This document shows, in pieces, positions 6,936 through 13,819 of a stretch of 19,800 bases of DNA. Positions within the stretch are counted from its first letter, which is position 1. Each line of letters begins with the position of its first letter. The notes below the pieces were generated by a model that saw nothing but the letters and a program-made list of their open reading frames with translations, searched no databases and was not told the origin of the DNA. The stretch covers positions 1 through 19,800 of the forward strand of contig CAYGWJ010000456.1 in the NCBI GenBank assembly GCA_964353405.1, written 5' to 3'. Origin of the DNA: JBGLNJ01 sp964353405 (GTDB taxonomy: Bacteria > Chloroflexota > Anaerolineae > Fen-1058). Made by a program: the position numbers and the translations under genes.

Positions 6936-8357
6936 CTAATCTGCGTTTTGGGCAAGATGGAAACGTTCCAGGTGCGCTCCTGTCTCCATTCGATGGTTAG
7001 CTCGATAAGTATGATACTTGAGCGACTTTTCATCAGTCGCTTCAAGGAAAAACGTTTCCTGAACACAGCAATGGGGACACGTTTCGAAAACAAGGAATGG
7101 CGACAGGGCCAGCGCCCGCTCACCATCGCGATCCAAGAGATGTAAGCTATTCCTAGGCAAGCGCAGGTTTTTGCGCCGCAACACGTCTTTCCGAAAGATG
7201 ACATTGTCCCCCATTATCTTGAGAACTTCATACTCATAACTATCCTCAAGCACTTCGGTCTGAGTTGCCACGACAAGGGGATATTCACATGCGAACTTTA
7301 ACGCTTCCAGAAGTTTGTCGAGCTTCAACACCAATTCTGCATAGGACGTCTGATACAGACTTTCTGGAAGAGTAGCTCCATGCCCATACATTTCGTTGCG
7401 TATTTTGATAATGTCCGTAATCAACCCTTTGTTGGCGCTAAAGTAAAAATCATACATTTCTGGAATGATCGGGAAAGACGGCTTTTCTTTCAAATGCTTG
7501 AGTGTCTCTTCCAGTTGTCGATGCCAGAAACCAAACGTGGCGTGTGTCCCAAATAGATGATGCAGAACGTTGCCAGTGTCTGGCTCTAATCTCAGGTAGT
7601 CGGCCATGGCAATGGAAGCACAATACTTGACTATTGACTCTGCACACTCCACAGCAGCTGTGAACTTGGAGTGAAAAGCATCGTGGCTGTCTACCAATCG
7701 TCTTGCAACTGCGAGTGGAAATGGCAAATTGCGGTAAGGGCTCTTCTCTCGTAACTCGGCAATGAGTTGTTCTTTCTCCTGCTTCAGTGTTTCCAGTTTT
7801 CCCGCGTACTCGGCCCTTGTTTTTTCTTCGACAGTGGTCTTGAGAAAGTCGAAGAGTGTATCCGGCCTACCAAGAACAAGGGTGACCCGCTTTAGGTTCT
7901 TGCTACGCCCCACTTCAGCGAGGATTGCTTCAATCATGGCGCGTGCAGCGACCTGGCTTGTGAGGCCGCCCAATCCAGTACCCAACGCCGGAATTGCAAT
8001 CGTTTCACAGTCTAGACGGTCAGCCTCGACCAAACAGCACTTGGTCGCACTTTGCACAATGCCAAAGTCGGGCCATGTCATCTCATCAAAGTCAATAACG
8101 ATGGCATGGATCACGTATTTCGCTGGCAATGACCCTGCCGGAGTCACCACTGCTGTGCCTATTTGGGCAGGAACATACCGGCGGCTCTCAGTCCAGATAA
8201 TCTCGCCGCCTGCATGATGAATAGCCATTGAGACTCCACCGCTCATTGTCAGGTGGTTATCGTCGGAACTCACAATTGCGTCTGCGGCGACTTGCGTGAT
8301 GTCACCGAACAGAATCGCTATTTCTTTACCGTTGATGTGAAAGGTTTCGGAGACCAT
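6936..8357 (-). CDS. Macro domain protein with HEPN-like region and C-terminal CPHC motif (473 aa)
   Basis: Residues 1-170 form a macro domain: GDITQVAADAIVSSDDNHLT, SGGVSMAIHHAGG and the second binding loop AIPALGTGLGG. Macro domains bind or hydrolyse ADP-ribose and related NAD products. A coiled coil (about 172-205) follows. Then comes a helical region with IIKIRNEMYGHG, where R320, N321 and H326 fit the HEPN ribonuclease signature (R-N-x4-H). The C-terminal part has PFLVFETCPHCCVQETFFL and YHTYRANHRM, a pattern I associate with sensor/effector proteins carrying a short zinc-ribbon-like end; only one CxxC pair is present. The ATG at 8357 has a GAGGGA site. The gene follows the methylase by 50 bp on the same strand, and its base composition is visibly more AT-rich than its neighbours. 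A macro-HEPN fusion beside a modification gene suggests a defence effector or immunity protein, which is inference. Confidence 0.8.
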   Translation of the reverse strand: MVSETFHINGKEIAILFGDITQVAADAIVSSDDNHLTMSGGVSMAIHHAGGEIIWTESRRYVPAQIGTAVVTPAGSLPAKYVIHAIVIDFDEMTWPDFGIVQSATKCCLVEADRLDCETIAIPALGTGLGGLTSQVAARAMIEAILAEVGRSKNLKRVTLVLGRPDTLFDFLKTTVEEKTRAEYAGKLETLKQEKEQLIAELREKSPYRNLPFPLAVARRLVDSHDAFHSKFTAAVECAESIVKYCASIAMADYLRLEPDTGNVLHHLFGTHATFGFWHRQLEETLKHLKEKPSFPIIPEMYDFYFSANKGLITDIIKIRNEMYGHGATLPESLYQTSYAELVLKLDKLLEALKFACEYPLVVATQTEVLEDSYEYEVLKIMGDNVIFRKDVLRRKNLRLPRNSLHLLDRDGERALALSPFLVFETCPHCCVQETFFLEATDEKSLKYHTYRANHRMETGAHLERFHLAQNAD

Positions 8358-8407
8358 AGGGTTTCCCTCACTATTCCGATGCGCGTACCAGGTCTACATT
8401 AATAAAC

Positions 8408-11400
8408 TCACTGCTTAGTTATATGCGCCACCCTCGCATCCGCCGGTGGCGGATCGAGCAACGTCTGAAACGGCTGGCCGCTCTCCTTTGCGCGTTGCAT
8501 GGCATCATAGATTTCCAGGATGACACGCTTGGTGCGATACTCGCCATGCGCCGCCTCATCCTTGCGCTTGACGATAGGAAACGTCTCCATGATGTAATCC
8601 ACATCGTCGCGGGCGATGCCGTACAGGTGAAAGTACGCCGCATCCAGTTCGCAGCGCAGCAAAAAGCGCCGCTCTTTACCCCAGCGGAACGGCGGGCCAT
8701 CGTAGCCGCAGTCTTGGGCAAAGGACTGCAGATCCCAAGCGGCGTAGGTGAGCTCCACCACGCGCGCTACGATCCAATCCGACAGTGTCTGTTCTGTCAT
8801 CCAAGGCGTGAGTCCGCTATAAATCGCGCGTGATACTACTGGCAGTTGCTGAAAGATGAAATGGCTGAGATTGATCCCGCCCATTTTCTCGCGCAGCACG
8901 AAATCTAATGCATATGAGTTTAAGTTGGCGACAAGTCCGCATGACTCTTTAGGCAGGGCTTCTGGGTATACCTGGAAGAGGCTATGACCTGCTCCTACTC
9001 TTGGAGTTATGCACACGATACATGTTCTTTCATTCGTCGGACTCGTTACTGCGCAGAATTGAATCAACCACTGCCTATCCCATTTTCCATGTAGTTTTCG
9101 GTCAACATCTTCTTTTGCGACCCAATATCTCGGACGAACTACAAAGAATGGATCTTGTAGTTGAACCACTGAAGTCGTTTCGCTTTGAGCTTGCCGAGCC
9201 ACATTCTGAAGGTTGATCACGATGTCCGCAGCACGATGGTTATACTGTGCTACCATCTTGCCCTCGACCAAAGGGATAATCCATTCCGGGGCTTGGACTT
9301 CGTGGAGCAGATCGGCCTCATGAGACATTTGAAACATGCTTGATGAAGCGGCTTTCCACATAGCCGGCCGATCACTCTGGGAAACAATTGGATGCTGAGC
9401 ATGAATTGATGTGACTATACGGGCTGCGGTACTTGTGCGAAACACTGGGCATGTGAAACTGTCAGGATTTACACGGGCAATGTCGTTTGCAGTTAGGGCA
9501 AATATCCTGGTTCGGTCTCGAATGTCTGTAACATCATTGAGAAAGAAACCAAAGAGTGATTGCGAATCAGCAGTTGCATTGTTGGCAAGCGTTACAAGGG
9601 AAAAACGCATTCGACTGTCAATCGCAGGGAAATATCCCCTGCGGTTTTCGAAGTCGAACATACTTTGTAGTTGCTGGTACATCACCAAATTCTTGAAAAG
9701 CTCACTCGTTCCTATGTTTGTCGCTAATCCGCTTGGCACAATGAGACCAGCCCAACCATACGGCCCAAGTAACTGACGAGCAAGATCAACAAACAGAGTC
9801 GAGGTACTGAGGTTACCTTGTGTCGAAAGTGGGAAGCAAGATGATGCATGCAGGAAATGAGCTGTCGCTAGAACTTGACGGCGATGTTCTTGCCAAAGCA
9901 GCCATGCGCTAAGGTTATCAGATTCCAAAGCCTCTATAGCTTTTTGTCGCTGTGCGCTATTCTCGATGAGGGCTATATGAGGTGCCACAGCAAAAAAGAA
10001 GTTTTTCTCTTCCGGTCGCAATTCTTCCCATGGCGGATTGCCCAACACGCAATCAAACCCGCCACTCCACCCAGCCTGTTCATTTTCCGGTTCCTCGTTC
10101 GGACCTGGCACACCAAACACATCAGGGAACGCCAGGTGCCAATGAAAGAACTGGTATTGCTCCCGCAGCCGTTTGATCTCGTCGCGCATCCACGGCGCAA
10201 TGTTGAATGGGTTGCGTTCAATCTGGCGGAACACTTCTTCGGTGATGGGGTAGGCAAACTCGCCCGTCTTTTTCCACACGAACGCGGCGCACCAGGCGTC
10301 GGCCCACAGGTGGCCGTACTCGTAACCGCTGGAGCGCACCAGCTCTTCGTAACGTGCCTGCTTGCGGCGCACGCCCTCCAGCGTGTCGTCGGTCATGTCG
10401 TCCAGGCTCGTCATGCTGGCGGCAAAATCGCCCAGCCGCTCCCAGGGCTGCAGGGCTGCATCGAACAGACTGCGCGCGCCCTGGCGCTCCTTCTTGTTGC
10501 GCTTTTTGAACTCGGCGCACACCTTCTTGACGTCGCCCTCTATCGGCGTGAACGCTTCGTCGGGGATGCCGCGCGCCAGCAGCGCGGGCGTCGCGCCGAT
10601 CAGGCTGTTGCCGCACTGGATGTGGTGGTCGAGGAACGACAGCGGCTTGCCTGGCTCGAGCGCTTCCAGCCACAGGCTCACCTTGCACAACTCGACCGCC
10701 ATCGGGTTAATGTCCACGCCATACAGGCAGTGCCCAACCACGTCGCGCAGCGCGGAGCGGATCGCGTCCGGCGACGGCTCGTCGTCGCCCGTGCGCACCG
10801 AGGCCAGTCGCCGCGCCAAGCGATACGCGGCGGCGACGAGGAAATGGCCGCTTCCACAGGCAGGGTCGCAGATTTTGATATTGAGGAGCGCGTGCTCAAG
10901 GTCCGACACGGTGACAAGGTGAGGGGGTGACAAGGTGACAGCCAAATCCACTTTCACCTTGTCCGCTGGCGCGTGTCCCCGTGTCACCTTGTCAAGCCTC
11001 TCCGCAATCACCGGCTCCAATGCACTCTCGATGAGTTCCTTCACCAGTTCAGGATGAGTGTAGTGTGAGCCGGTCGTTTTGCGCTCGTTGCCCGCGCCGG
11101 TCTGCATATCAAACGTCGCGGCGTCGGCATTCAAGATCGGATGCAGTTCCAGCAGCGATTCGTACACGCTGCCCAGCTCAATCGAGCCGAGGTTCTTGTA
11201 ATCCACCGGCCGGCGCACCTTGCCTTCAGTCGTGAACGCCAGCGCGCGGATGCCTTCCAGCAACGCGCCGTTGGGCAGTTCGGCGTTGTCCAGGTCGGGC
11301 GTGGCGCGGTCGGAAAAGAGAAAGCTGCCCAGTGCAGGCAGTGCCAGGTCGGGGTAGCCATCGCGCAGCAAGACGAACAACAGGCGCAGGCCGCGATAGA

Positions 11401-12517
11401 GATCGGCGTGCGGGCCGCCGCGCAACGCTTCAGCCATGTGGCGCAAGCGATGGGCGGAATAAAAGTCCATGTATACAGACCCTAAGGGTTTCCCAAAACC
11501 CTTAGGGTCTCTAACAAGCAGCAGGTCGCGGTCTTCGGCTACAAAGAGGAAAATCAACCGATAGACCAGGCGCAACAACTGGCGATAGTAATCCTGCGCG
11601 GTCAGTTCACCCGATTTGAGTTTTGCTTTGAGGTCACGATTGGCCGGCTGCGCCAAAAAGCCTCGACCCAGCGCGCCGATGGCCTCTTGCACGCCGTCGC
11701 GCAAAGCGTCCAACGCGCGTGCGCCTTGCTCGGTGGCCTCTTTCGACCAGCGTTCCAGCCAGCACTCCCCCCCTCTGTCCCCCCCAGTGGGGGGGATGGA
11801 AGGGAGGGATTCCACGCGGCTCTGACACTCCCTCCCTCTGTCCCCCCCAGTGGGGGGGATGAAAGGGGGGGCTTCCACGCGGCTCTGATGACAGATGAGC
11901 CACAGCAAGGAAAAGTCGGCATACAACTCGCCGTTCAGCATCGCTTCCAGGTCGAACTCGACGTAGGCTGCTCGCGTCAGGCTGACGTTATCGCGCAGCA
12001 CGCGCAGGCGCAATCCGTTGCTGACAAATCCCCACAGGCTGTCTGGCGCGCGATTGAGGTACTCTTGCACCAGGCTGTGCGGACTGCGCCCGATCCGCGC
12101 GCCATCGCGCCGGTCGAGGTCTTGGCGAAAGCTCACCAGGTGGATCGGCGTGTTGCTCCACAGGTGACTGATGGGATAACTCGTGCCTTGTATCTGCACG
12201 CCGCGCGCGATTTGCAACCGTCCATAGCCCAACTCTTGAAACAGGATCAGCAGCCACCGCTCGCGTGTGAGCGTCGTGCCGGCGTCCGATTCGGGCAGGC
12301 GCGCGCGTTGATCGTTGAAGCTGGCCCACGCGCCCAGGCAGCGATTCCACGACCGGTTGATGGCTTCGTTCAATCGCTCGTTGGGCGCCAGGTGATAATC
12401 GTCGGGCCGCAATCCATCCAGCCCTTGCCCTGTGGCGATGCGCTGCAAGAGATCGGCGGGCAGGATCGCGCCTTCGGTTTTGACAGTCGTAAAAGTAGTG
12501 TGAGAGATGATTCGCAT
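8408..12517 (-). CDS. Eco57I/PglX-class N6-adenine DNA methyltransferase (1369 aa), DrmMI-like
   Basis: The catalytic core has motif I DPACGSGHF at about residue 549, GVDINPMAVELCKVSLWLEA shortly after, and motif IV NPPW at about 825, as in gamma-class adenine methylases. The 500-residue N-terminus (SNTPIHLVSFRQDLDRR, LLFVLLRDGYPDLALPALG) and the C-terminus (FLLRCELDAAYFHLYGIARD) fit the large PglX-like, type IIG-sized family. No clear PD-(D/E)xK nuclease motif is seen at the N-terminus, so modification is the likely job. The target-recognition part (about 835-1230) is visibly more AT-rich than the rest. Three in-frame repeat insertions occur, at 10911-10993, 11477-11510 and 11764-11889. The start ATG lies 5 bases beyond a heptamer repeat array, so its leader is repeat-derived and has no strong ribosome site. 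It is the probable partner of the helicase at 13818-16712. Confidence 0.92.
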   Translation of the reverse strand: MRIISHTTFTTVKTEGAILPADLLQRIATGQGLDGLRPDDYHLAPNERLNEAINRSWNRCLGAWASFNDQRARLPESDAGTTLTRERWLLILFQELGYGRLQIARGVQIQGTSYPISHLWSNTPIHLVSFRQDLDRRDGARIGRSPHSLVQEYLNRAPDSLWGFVSNGLRLRVLRDNVSLTRAAYVEFDLEAMLNGELYADFSLLWLICHQSRVEAPPFIPPTGGDRGRECQSRVESLPSIPPTGGDRGGECWLERWSKEATEQGARALDALRDGVQEAIGALGRGFLAQPANRDLKAKLKSGELTAQDYYRQLLRLVYRLIFLFVAEDRDLLLVRDPKGFGKPLGSVYMDFYSAHRLRHMAEALRGGPHADLYRGLRLLFVLLRDGYPDLALPALGSFLFSDRATPDLDNAELPNGALLEGIRALAFTTEGKVRRPVDYKNLGSIELGSVYESLLELHPILNADAATFDMQTGAGNERKTTGSHYTHPELVKELIESALEPVIAERLDKVTRGHAPADKVKVDLAVTLSPPHLVTVSDLEHALLNIKICDPACGSGHFLVAAAYRLARRLASVRTGDDEPSPDAIRSALRDVVGHCLYGVDINPMAVELCKVSLWLEALEPGKPLSFLDHHIQCGNSLIGATPALLARGIPDEAFTPIEGDVKKVCAEFKKRNKKERQGARSLFDAALQPWERLGDFAASMTSLDDMTDDTLEGVRRKQARYEELVRSSGYEYGHLWADAWCAAFVWKKTGEFAYPITEEVFRQIERNPFNIAPWMRDEIKRLREQYQFFHWHLAFPDVFGVPGPNEEPENEQAGWSGGFDCVLGNPPWEELRPEEKNFFFAVAPHIALIENSAQRQKAIEALESDNLSAWLLWQEHRRQVLATAHFLHASSCFPLSTQGNLSTSTLFVDLARQLLGPYGWAGLIVPSGLATNIGTSELFKNLVMYQQLQSMFDFENRRGYFPAIDSRMRFSLVTLANNATADSQSLFGFFLNDVTDIRDRTRIFALTANDIARVNPDSFTCPVFRTSTAARIVTSIHAQHPIVSQSDRPAMWKAASSSMFQMSHEADLLHEVQAPEWIIPLVEGKMVAQYNHRAADIVINLQNVARQAQSETTSVVQLQDPFFVVRPRYWVAKEDVDRKLHGKWDRQWLIQFCAVTSPTNERTCIVCITPRVGAGHSLFQVYPEALPKESCGLVANLNSYALDFVLREKMGGINLSHFIFQQLPVVSRAIYSGLTPWMTEQTLSDWIVARVVELTYAAWDLQSFAQDCGYDGPPFRWGKERRFLLRCELDAAYFHLYGIARDDVDYIMETFPIVKRKDEAAHGEYRTKRVILEIYDAMQRAKESGQPFQTLLDPPPADARVAHITKQ
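10911..10993. repeat. Octamer word array inside the methylase gene (GTGACAAG / CTTGTCAC)
   Basis: The word GTGACAAGGTGA occurs at 10911-10922 and 10927-10938, about two octamer periods apart. The reverse form TCACCTTGTC occurs at 10954-10963 and 10984-10993. The whole forms an imperfect inverted array just upstream (in gene sense downstream to the left) of motif I. It encodes segments such as RLDKVTRGHAPADKV and VTLSPPHLVTVS, which look unlike the conserved protein around them. The frame is kept. Confidence 0.75.
11477..11510. repeat. 15-bp perfect inverted repeat inside the methylase gene
   Basis: Arms AGACCCTAAGGGTTT (11477-11491) and its exact complement (11496-11510) flank the loop ccca. 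Each arm is itself nearly palindromic around CCCTAAGGG. It is in frame and encodes VRDPKGFGKPLGSV between FVAEDRDLLL and YMDFYSAHRL, two stretches that are normally close together in this family. The core CCCTTAAGGG-like sequence recurs at the hsdR P-loop. Confidence 0.8.
11764..11889. repeat. 63-bp in-frame tandem duplication with C7-agt-G7 hairpins, inside the methylase gene
   Basis: Two copies start at 11764 and 11827, an exact 63-base (21-codon) period. Each holds a hairpin of seven C, agt, seven G (11779-11795 and 11842-11858). The protein units are QSRVEAPPFIPPTGGDRGRE and QSRVESLPSIPPTGGDRGGE, each followed by Cys. The conserved flanks CHQSRVE and ECWLERW would normally be almost adjacent, so one hairpin element inserted and then the unit duplicated. 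The PPTGG peptide resembles PPTVGG in the AlbA_2 remnant at 2447-2464. Confidence 0.85.
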
Positions 12518-12522
12518 GAGAA

Positions 12523-12550
12523 CACTCGTAAAACGTCAAGCGTCAAACGT
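12523..12550 (-). repeat. Heptamer array A (four 7-bp words) between methylase and four-helix-bundle gene
   Basis: On the minus strand the words read ACGTTTG, ACGCTTG, ACGTTTT, ACGAGTG. The array begins within the stop codon of the four-helix-bundle gene and ends 5 bases before the methylase ATG. It is in inverted orientation relative to array B at 13061-13095 on the other side of that gene. Confidence 0.7.
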
Positions 12551-13047
12551 CATGGTTCGGGAAGCGGGACGTTGCGCAAAAGATCGGCCCAGTCTTCCAG
12601 ATGGGTATCGGCGAGTTCAACTTGATAGGCAGCAGGTTCTTCTCGGATGGTGTGCTGGCGCTGTTGGGGAACCGTGACCAGCAAGAGTTGAATCACTCGG
12701 GTCAGCAATTCCATTCGATGTTGCACAATGGCATCGCCCAGGACGTGACGCGCTTTATAATACCAATCACGGCTTTCACGGGCTGAACCCAAAGCGTATT
12801 CGTAAAAGCGCGCCCGATCCTTGCCCGTGCCACGCGAGTAGCCTTCAGCCAGATTCGCGCTGATCGAACCCAATGCCCGATACAATTGATCCGACAGTCC
12901 CAGCATGCGCCGGTCTTGCGCCAGCTTGACCACATCCTGCCATCCCACGTCCGCCACAAACAATCCCAGCCGATACGCCGTCATCTTCCACAACGAATCA
13001 CCTCTAATCGTCTCCGGCACCGCCCTTTCCCACTCATCGTAATTCAC
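12550..13047 (-). CDS. Four-helix-bundle protein, S23/bIVP-like (165 aa)
   Basis: The core LYRALGSISANLAEGYSRGT with KDRARFYEYALGSARESRDW is the hallmark of the four-helix-bundle family first known from 23S rRNA intervening sequences and related to Avd proteins of diversity-generating retroelements. The family has a basic surface and probably binds nucleic acid; its role outside those cases is unknown. The start is a GTG at 13047 preceded by a very strong AAGGAGGGAGAG site. The protein is longer than typical (about 120 aa) because of N- and C-terminal extensions. It lies between the helicase and methylase genes and is flanked by inverted heptamer arrays, which suggests a mobile unit. There is no rRNA in the window. 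Confidence 0.85.
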   Translation of the reverse strand: MNYDEWERAVPETIRGDSLWKMTAYRLGLFVADVGWQDVVKLAQDRRMLGLSDQLYRALGSISANLAEGYSRGTGKDRARFYEYALGSARESRDWYYKARHVLGDAIVQHRMELLTRVIQLLLVTVPQQRQHTIREEPAAYQVELADTHLEDWADLLRNVPLPEP

Positions 13048-13060
13048 CTCTCCCTCCTTG

Positions 13061-13095
13061 ACTTTTCACGTTTGACGTTTCACGTCTCACGTTTG
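13061..13095 (+). repeat. Heptamer array B (five 7-bp words)
   Basis: Words in order are ACTTTTC, ACGTTTG, ACGTTTC, ACGTCTC, ACGTTTG. The array lies just upstream of the four-helix-bundle gene on one side and supplies the -35 region of the toxin-antitoxin promoter on the other. Confidence 0.8.
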
Positions 13096-13121
13096 AGCCT
13101 AACGACCGATTAAGCTATAAT
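13093..13121 (+). promoter_or_regulatory. Promoter of the toxin-antitoxin pair
   Basis: A -35 box TTGAGC (13093-13098) and a perfect -10 box TATAAT (13116-13121) are separated by 17 bases, 33 bases before the antitoxin ATG. The first bases of the -35 box are the end of heptamer array B, so the repeat helps to build this promoter. A CACTG/CAGTG inverted pair follows the -10 box and could be an operator. Confidence 0.7.
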
Positions 13122-13154
13122 AACACTGCATCTTTCCAGTGCACAGGAGAGCGT

Positions 13155-13382
13155 ATGTTGATGAATCGAATCGAGATCAATCCAGCCGTCATGCTGGGCA
13201 AGCCCGTCATTCGCGGGACGCGCATCCCAGTCGAGTTGATTCTCCGCAAGCTGGCGGATGGCATGACAGAGGTCGAATTGCTGGACGCCTATCCGCGCCT
13301 GGCTCGCGAAGATATTCAGGCGGCGCTGGCGTATGCCGCCGACTCGCTGGCCCACGAAACTATTCTGCTGCAACCTGCCTGA
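13155..13382 (+). CDS. DUF433 family antitoxin (75 aa)
   Basis: The sequence is a full-length DUF433 protein: MLGKPVIRGTRIPVELILRK, then LADGMTEVELLDAYPRL and EDIQAALAYAADS. The family is a helix-turn-helix type antitoxin, usually paired with a DUF5615 PIN-like toxin, and probably represses its own operon. AGGAG precedes ATG 13155 at good spacing; the ATG at 13161 is an alternative. The toxin starts 6 bases after its stop. It runs opposite to all surrounding genes, so the pair is a separate cassette. Confidence 0.92.
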   Translation: MLMNRIEINPAVMLGKPVIRGTRIPVELILRKLADGMTEVELLDAYPRLAREDIQAALAYAADSLAHETILLQPA

Positions 13383-13388
13383 CCCCCT

Positions 13389-13757
13389 ATGTTGCGATTT
13401 CTCGCCGACGAGAGTTGTGACTTTGCGGTCGTCCGCGCCTTGCGTTTGGCCGGCTAATACGTTTTCGCCGTCAGCGAGGTCATGACGCGCTCGGACGACC
13501 GCGACTTGATTGATCAGGCGCATCGTGACCATCGCATCCTGCTGACCGAAGACAAAGACTTTGGCTGGTTGGTGTTTGTCAGTCGCGCCGACTCGGCGGG
13601 CGTCGTCCTGATTCGCTTCCCTGGCCATGCCCGTCAAACGATGGCCCGCTCGGTCGTGCGCCTCGTGCAGGAACAAGGCGAGCAGCTTGTCGGTGCTTTT
13701 GTCGTCGTCCAACCCGGCCATATCCGCATCAATCGCAAGCCCGGCGACAGACCTTGA
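13389..13757 (+). pseudogene. DUF5615 PIN-like toxin with a nonsense codon
   Basis: The frame starts MLRFLADESCDFAVVRALRL then AG, and meets TAA at 13455-13457 after 22 codons. The same frame then continues YVFAVSEVMTRSDDRDLIDQ, TEDKDFGWLVF and GVVLIRFPGHAR to the stop at 13757. All usual DUF5615 parts are present, including the acidic residues LADES and TEDKDFG expected for a PIN-like RNase. The stop replaces a residue in the AGHDV-type segment. Restart at ATG 13482 would give 91 residues without the first catalytic Asp. So the toxin is probably dead while the antitoxin is intact. A sequencing error cannot be excluded. Confidence 0.85.
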
Positions 13758-13777
13758 CTCGTGGCGCTTGATGCCTG

Positions 13778-13819
13778 ACGTTTGACGTTTCACGTCTCAC
13801 TCTTCACGTTTCACGCCTC
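13778..13819 (+). repeat. Heptamer array C (six 7-bp words) at the helicase stop codon
   Basis: Words are ACGTTTG, ACGTTTC, ACGTCTC, ACTCTTC, ACGTTTC, ACGCCTC. The array overlaps the helicase stop codon (13818-13820). It has the same orientation as array B, so arrays B and C flank the toxin-antitoxin cassette as direct repeats. Words 1-3 are identical to words 2-4 of array B. Confidence 0.8.

Noticed and set aside
6936..8357. DarG antitoxin of a DarTG pair
   Set aside because: No DarT-like ADP-ribosyltransferase lies next to it, and the C-terminal half does not look like DarG.
9875..10930. Plus-strand open frame opposite the methylase core
   Set aside because: The catalytic motifs DPACGSG and NPPW are on the minus strand here.
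11687..12625. Plus-strand open frame opposite the methylase N-terminus
   Set aside because: Antisense of conserved coding sequence and of the 63-bp repeat; no independent support.
12550..13047. 23S rRNA intervening sequence context for the four-helix-bundle protein
   Set aside because: The gene is flanked by protein genes and repeats; no rRNA sequence is recognisable.
13110..13793. Minus-strand open frame opposite the toxin-antitoxin pair
   Set aside because: The plus strand encodes recognisable DUF433 and DUF5615 proteins with a good promoter and ribosome site.
13061..13819. Heptamer arrays as a CRISPR array
   Set aside because: Words are 7 bp and contiguous with no spacers, and no cas genes are present.
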